NCBI GenBank assembly: GCA_910577445.1 | Contig: CAJTMZ010000030.1 | Span: 17,106 to 36,299 of the forward strand | DNA length: 19,194 nt | Origin: an uncultured Lachnospiraceae bacterium | Lineage (GTDB): Bacteria; Bacillota; Clostridia; Lachnospirales; Lachnospiraceae | Direction of reading: 5' to 3' | Shown here: piece by piece, positions 16,363 to 19,194 of the stretch | Position numbering within the stretch: position 1 is the stretch's first letter | Layout of the letters: each line of letters begins with the position of its first letter | Program-made: the position numbers and the translations under genes | The notes under the pieces: model-generated | Databases searched by the model: none | What the model was told of the DNA's origin: nothing | What the model saw: the letters and a program-made list of their open reading frames with translations, nothing else

Positions 16363-18378
16363 TTACCTCTTTCTCTCGTCGTCTTCCAGAGCCTTTAATT
16401 TCTTTTTCAGCTCTACCATCTTATCGCGCAGCTCCGCAGCCGCCTCAAAGTTCAAATCCGCAGCCGCTTTCTTCATCTGCTTTTCAATATCCGCAACCAG
16501 TTTTTCCAGTTCTTTCCGGCTCATGGATTCAGGGTCCTTTTCAAACCGGAGTTCTTCCTTCGCTATCACTCTGGAAATGCTGATAAGGTCCCGAACCGCC
16601 TTTCTAATGGTCTTGGGCGTAATGTGATGCTCCTCATTATACTTCTGCTGAATGGCGCGACGCCTGCCTGTCTCCTCAATGGCCGCCGCCATGGAATCCG
16701 TCATCTGGTCGGCGTACATGATAACGTGGCCGTCCACATTACGCGCCGCCCGCCCGATGGTCTGAATCAGCGAAGTCTCCGAACGCAGAAACCCTTCCTT
16801 ATCCGCGTCCAGAATTGCCACCAGTGAAATTTCCGGAATATCCAGTCCTTCTCTCAGCAGATTGATGCCCACCAGAACGTCAAACACATTAAGACGCATA
16901 TCCCTGATAATCTGCGCTCTCTCCAGCGTATCGATATCCGAGTGAAGATATTTGACGCGGATTCCCACATCGTTCATATAATCCGTAAGGTCCTCCGCCA
17001 TGCGCTTTGTCAGCGTGGTCACCAATACCTTATTTTGCTTTTCCGTTTCCTTATTTATCTCGGAAACCAAATCGTCAATCTGCCCCTCCACCGGACGCAC
17101 AAAAATTTCCGGGTCCAGAAGCCCCGTGGGGCGAATCACCTGCTCCGTGCGGAAAAGCTCATGCTCCTGCTCATACTTCGAGGGCGTTGCCGACACAAAC
17201 AGCATCTGGTCGATATGCTGCTCAAACTCCGCAAAGCACAGCGGCCTGTTGTCAAGGGCGGAAGGCAGCCGGAAACCGTAATCAACCAGCGTGGTTTTCC
17301 GGGAACGGTCGCCCGTATACATGGCTCCAATCTGCGGTATCGTCATATGGGACTCGTCTATAATAATCAGATAGTCGTCCCCGAAAAAGTCCATCAGGGT
17401 ATGGGGCATGGCCCCCGCCGGCATCCCCGCAAGGTGCCTGGAATAATTCTCAATTCCCGAGCAGAAACCGGTTTCACGAAGCATTTCAATGTCAAAATTC
17501 GTCCGCTCCGCAATCCGCTGGGCCTCAAGCAGCTTGTCCTCGCCCTTAAAATAGCGGACTCTCTCCTCCAGCTCCGCTTCTATGTCAATACACGCCCTGT
17601 TAATCTTCTCCTGGGGAACCACATAATGGGAAGTGGGGAAAATTGCAATGTGTTCCAGGGTGGCGTGCACCTTTCCCGACAGAGGCTCCACCTCTGCTAT
17701 TCTGTCTATTTCATCTCCAAAAAATTCAACCCGTATCAGATAATCTCCGCCCTGGCCGGGATAAATCTCCAATACGTCGCCTCTGACCCGAAAACATCCT
17801 CTGCCCAAATCCATGTCGTTTCTGTCATACTGGATATTAATCAGCTCCCGAATCACCTGGTCCCTGTCCTTGGTCATTCCCGGACGTAAGGAAACCACCA
17901 TTCCCTGATAGTCGTCGGGGCTGCCCAGTCCGTAGATGCAGGAAACACTGGCAACCACCACCACATCCCTTCTCTCGGAAAGGGAAACGGTTGCGGACAG
18001 ACGAAGCTTGTCTATCTCATCATTGATGGAGGAATCCTTCGCAATATAGGTGTCGGAGGACGGGACGTAGGCCTCCGGCTGGTAGTAATCGTAGTAGGAC
18101 ACAAAGTATTCCACCGCATTTTCAGGAAAGAACTCCTTGAACTCCCCGTACAACTGCCCCGCAAGTGTCTTGTTGTGGGCAATTACCAAAGTGGGCTTGT
18201 TCAGCGCGGCGATGACATTGGCCATGGTGAAGGTCTTGCCGGAACCTGTAACGCCAAGCAGAGTCTGAAACTGGTTGCCTTCCTTAAAGCCTTTGACAAG
18301 AGCCTCTATGGCGGCGGGCTGGTCGCCGGTGGGTTTGTATTCGCTGTGGAGTTTGAAGATTTTTTGTTCATTTTGCAC
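16363..18378 (-). CDS. uvrB: Excinuclease ABC subunit B
   Basis: A 671-residue helicase-like core of nucleotide excision repair that verifies damage and recruits UvrC. Seen: KPTGDQPAAI (15-24); Walker A GVTGSGKT (42-49); the beta-hairpin region YYDYYQPEAYVPSSDTYI (95-112), used to probe the strands; DESH (341-344); a QTIGRAARN motif near the C-terminal helicase domain; and a C-terminal UVR domain (about 625-660) that contacts UvrC. Length is normal. The start is GTG (18376-18378), the only good start before the conserved N-terminus, with GAGG about 9 bases upstream. The 218-base leader has two candidate promoters and several repeats, described separately. Whether it is SOS-regulated is not settled by the sequence. 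Confidence 0.98.
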   Translation of the reverse strand: MQNEQKIFKLHSEYKPTGDQPAAIEALVKGFKEGNQFQTLLGVTGSGKTFTMANVIAALNKPTLVIAHNKTLAGQLYGEFKEFFPENAVEYFVSYYDYYQPEAYVPSSDTYIAKDSSINDEIDKLRLSATVSLSERRDVVVVASVSCIYGLGSPDDYQGMVVSLRPGMTKDRDQVIRELINIQYDRNDMDLGRGCFRVRGDVLEIYPGQGGDYLIRVEFFGDEIDRIAEVEPLSGKVHATLEHIAIFPTSHYVVPQEKINRACIDIEAELEERVRYFKGEDKLLEAQRIAERTNFDIEMLRETGFCSGIENYSRHLAGMPAGAMPHTLMDFFGDDYLIIIDESHMTIPQIGAMYTGDRSRKTTLVDYGFRLPSALDNRPLCFAEFEQHIDQMLFVSATPSKYEQEHELFRTEQVIRPTGLLDPEIFVRPVEGQIDDLVSEINKETEKQNKVLVTTLTKRMAEDLTDYMNDVGIRVKYLHSDIDTLERAQIIRDMRLNVFDVLVGINLLREGLDIPEISLVAILDADKEGFLRSETSLIQTIGRAARNVDGHVIMYADQMTDSMAAAIEETGRRRAIQQKYNEEHHITPKTIRKAVRDLISISRVIAKEELRFEKDPESMSRKELEKLVADIEKQMKKAAADLNFEAAAELRDKMVELKKKLKALEDDERKR

Positions 18379-18403
18379 AAATGCTCACCTCTGATTTCAT
18401 AGT

Positions 18404-18423
18404 AAAAAAGACGCCTATCAGGC
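18404..18423 (-). terminator. Weak attenuator-like hairpin in the uvrB leader
   Basis: In the minus-strand RNA GCCT (18420-18423) pairs with AGGC (18413-18416) around a 3-base loop. GTC and then six U (18404-18409) follow. The stem is only four or five pairs unless an upstream GAC pairs across a bulge, so it is a poor terminator. It ends 25 bases before uvrB and could give partial attenuation. Confidence 0.3.
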
Positions 18424-18428
18424 AAAAA

Positions 18429-18458
18429 TTCGTCGTGAAACATTTTATTTTCGTCGTG
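18429..18458 (-). repeat. Direct repeat TTCGTCGTG flanking the proximal -10 element
   Basis: TTCGTCGTG occurs at 18429-18437 and 18450-18458, exactly 21 bases start to start, two turns of the helix. One copy lies in the spacer of the proximal promoter and the other around its start site, with the -10 between them. This is a plausible operator for a DNA-binding protein but matches no motif I can name. A partial inverted GACGAA is at 18492-18497. Confidence 0.55.
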
Positions 18459-18470
18459 GCATTTACTCAA
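18442..18470 (-). promoter_or_regulatory. Proximal candidate promoter of uvrB
   Basis: Minus strand: TTGAGT (18465-18470), a 17-base spacer, TAAAAT (18442-18447). The -10 has one mismatch and the spacing is ideal; the -35 has two. The predicted start near 18435 gives a leader of about 57 bases. The -35 overlaps one arm of the 9-base inverted repeat. Confidence 0.5.
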
Positions 18471-18580
18471 ATCAGAGAAAAACAGGCCCCTGACGAATCC
18501 CGTTCACAATTTGCTGTTTTTGCAACTTGGCGCACCTTCGTAATTCCATATGGACAAAACAGCACTGAAAGAGCTTTTTT

Positions 18581-18609
18581 ATCTTACCACAAATCACTAA
18601 ATTTGTATA
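18581..18609 (-). promoter_or_regulatory. Distal candidate promoter of uvrB
   Basis: Minus strand: TATACA (18604-18609), a 17-base spacer, TAAGAT (18581-18586), preceded by TG one base upstream as in extended -10 promoters. The -35 is poor. It overlaps the end of the broken toxin gene. It would give a leader of nearly 200 bases carrying the possible pseudoknot. Confidence 0.35.
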
Positions 18610-19121
18610 GATAGAAAATCGAACTTTTGTTCTTTTCCAGATATTCCTTCAGCATACAGACATCCACTCCTTCCACCTCCATACCATGTAGTTTCACAGT
18701 CCACCACTCTGGTATAAGGGTTTTCAGCAAATAAAATATCCAAAAGAATATAGATATCTTTTCCAGTGATCGGAGACTGGTAGGTAAATTTAAAATGCCT
18801 CTTTTCAATGTTGTTTCTGCCAACGCGCACTTGTTCCTCACATTGTTTAAATGGAAATATTGTTGATGCTTTAGAAATATATGTGTCCACATCAGTATCC
18901 GGCTCAACAACAATATCTATATCCGTAGACAGTCTCATAGGATGCTTTAACAAAAGAATCAGACAGGTGCCTCCTTTAAAAATAAACGGCATTTCTACCC
19001 GCCTGATTGCCTCTAACAAGCCAAACGCAAATACCACCCTTTCTAAAAGTGCAGGATCTTTTTTGCTTTGTTTCTGTAACATCCGGATATGTGATTCATT
19101 AAAGTTTTCTTTCGTGAGCAT
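18597..19121 (-). pseudogene. Broken AbiEii-type nucleotidyltransferase toxin gene
   Basis: A 174-codon frame. The first 145 residues match the start of the AbiEii/AbiGii toxin family, nucleotidyltransferases of abortive-infection toxin-antitoxin pairs: LTKENF, then FIFKGGTCLILLLKHPMRLSTDIDIVVEP with GGT (50-52) and the DxD aspartates D67 and D69, then DIYILLDILFAENPY (122-136). After DCETTW the frame becomes glycine/serine-rich and unrelated. An overlapping +1 frame instead reads MEVEGVDVCMLKEYL and stops at 18584, as if a frameshift occurred near 18675-18685. Neither frame contains the family's later GDKLTAFAP-like lysine motif or C-terminal domain, and full members are about 250-300 residues. 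It is therefore truncated as well and probably inactive. The start ATG has GGAG 10 bases upstream. The DNA is visibly A+T-richer than its neighbours, consistent with transfer. Confidence 0.65.
18621..18632. promoter_or_regulatory. LexA-like box GAAC-N4-GTTC upstream of uvrB
   Basis: GAACTTTTGTTC has both half-sites of the Gram-positive LexA/DinR operator core, GAAC-N4-GTTC. It lies 12 bases upstream of the distal candidate -35 and about 243 bases from the uvrB start, within the end of the broken toxin gene. uvrBA is an SOS target in Bacillus, which makes the match suggestive. The site is farther upstream than usual and the flanks match the full consensus only partly, so chance is possible. 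Confidence 0.4.
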
Positions 19122-19125
19122 AAAT

Positions 19126-19194
19126 TTATTTCTCCGTTCTGAGTTTTATTGTTGTCTGACTCTGAATAATTTTCAAGATATCATCTTTTATATG
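19126..19194 (-). CDS. 3' end of an unidentified gene, possibly the antitoxin partner
   Basis: The last 22 codons of a frame run in from the window edge and stop with TAA, 4 bases before the toxin ATG. The visible residues are basic and polar (KDDILKIIQSQ, then IKLRTEK). In AbiE systems an AbiEi-type antitoxin/regulator gene precedes the toxin with tight spacing, so this is its expected position. The fragment is too short to identify, and an open frame of this size could be accidental. Confidence 0.35.
   Translation of the reverse strand, partial: HIKDDILKIIQSQTTIKLRTEK

Larger units (their letters stand above)
18379..18477 (-). promoter_or_regulatory. uvrB leader with nested complements that could cover the ribosome site
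   Basis: Two pairs of complementary segments lie exactly 80 bases apart. AAATCAGAG (plus-strand 18469-18477) complements CTCTGATTT (18389-18397). GCATTT (18459-18464) complements AAATGC (18379-18384). In the minus-strand RNA their order is a-b-a'-b', which is the layout of an H-type pseudoknot: a 9-pair stem and a 6-pair stem. The first stem takes in the 5' part of the AGAGG ribosome site, and the second ends immediately before the GTG start. Only a transcript from the upstream promoter (18581-18609) would contain all four arms. Function is inference. Confidence 0.4.

Noticed and set aside
16942..17889. Plus-strand open frame of 315 codons opposite uvrB
   Set aside because: Antisense shadow of a conserved gene with no motif or start signals.
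18450..18458. Treating the TTCGTCGTG repeats as the start of a CRISPR or tandem array
   Set aside because: There are only two 9-base copies with one 12-base gap; no further copies follow.

Overview
The window reads as a chromosomal segment of a motile, Gram-positive, low-to-mid G+C Clostridia-type bacterium, most probably a Lachnospiraceae relative. This is inferred from gene content and order: mbl-flhO-flhP and comFC-yvyF are Bacillus/Clostridia-style linkages, cdaA-cdaR-glmM is the conserved Firmicutes c-di-AMP operon, and the Shine-Dalgarno sites are strong AGGAGG-like. No species call is possible from the sequence alone. Every gene except the first is on the minus strand, so transcription runs from high to low coordinates.

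Right end (about 18600-19194): visibly A+T-rich DNA with the last 22 codons of an unidentified gene, then a toxin gene of the AbiEii nucleotidyltransferase family that is broken in its second half. Next (13461-18378) comes uvrB-uvrA, the nucleotide-excision-repair pair, preceded by an unusual 218-bp leader. That leader region holds two possible promoters, a 9-bp direct repeat, a LexA-like box and inverted repeats that could form a pseudoknot ending at the uvrB start codon. A strong terminator closes uvrA.

Middle (10126-13370): a near-consensus promoter drives an MreB/Mbl-type actin gene followed by two rod/hook basal-body genes (flhO/flgF type and flgG/flhP type) and a FlgJ-like rod-binding protein without muramidase domain. 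A clean intercistronic stem-loop separates flgG from the flgJ-like gene.

Left half (1700-10090): recD2 helicase, comFC, the flagellar-operon zinc protein YvyF, two uncharacterised membrane proteins, then cdaA (diadenylate cyclase), cdaR and glmM. Genes are tightly packed or overlapping (4 bp recD2/comFC, 11 bp cdaA/cdaR, 8 bp cdaR/glmM), so this could be one long transcript linking DNA processing, motility, c-di-AMP signalling and cell-wall precursor synthesis. A separate HPr gene with its own promoter follows. It converges on a plus-strand DUF3048 lipoprotein gene (98-1252), and the two share a bidirectional terminator.

Most genes are recognisable housekeeping or motility genes. The least explained parts are the two membrane proteins at 5227-6593, the uvrB leader, and the decayed toxin locus. 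No tRNA, rRNA, CRISPR array or insertion sequence was seen, and no stretch longer than 300 bases lacks a gene.
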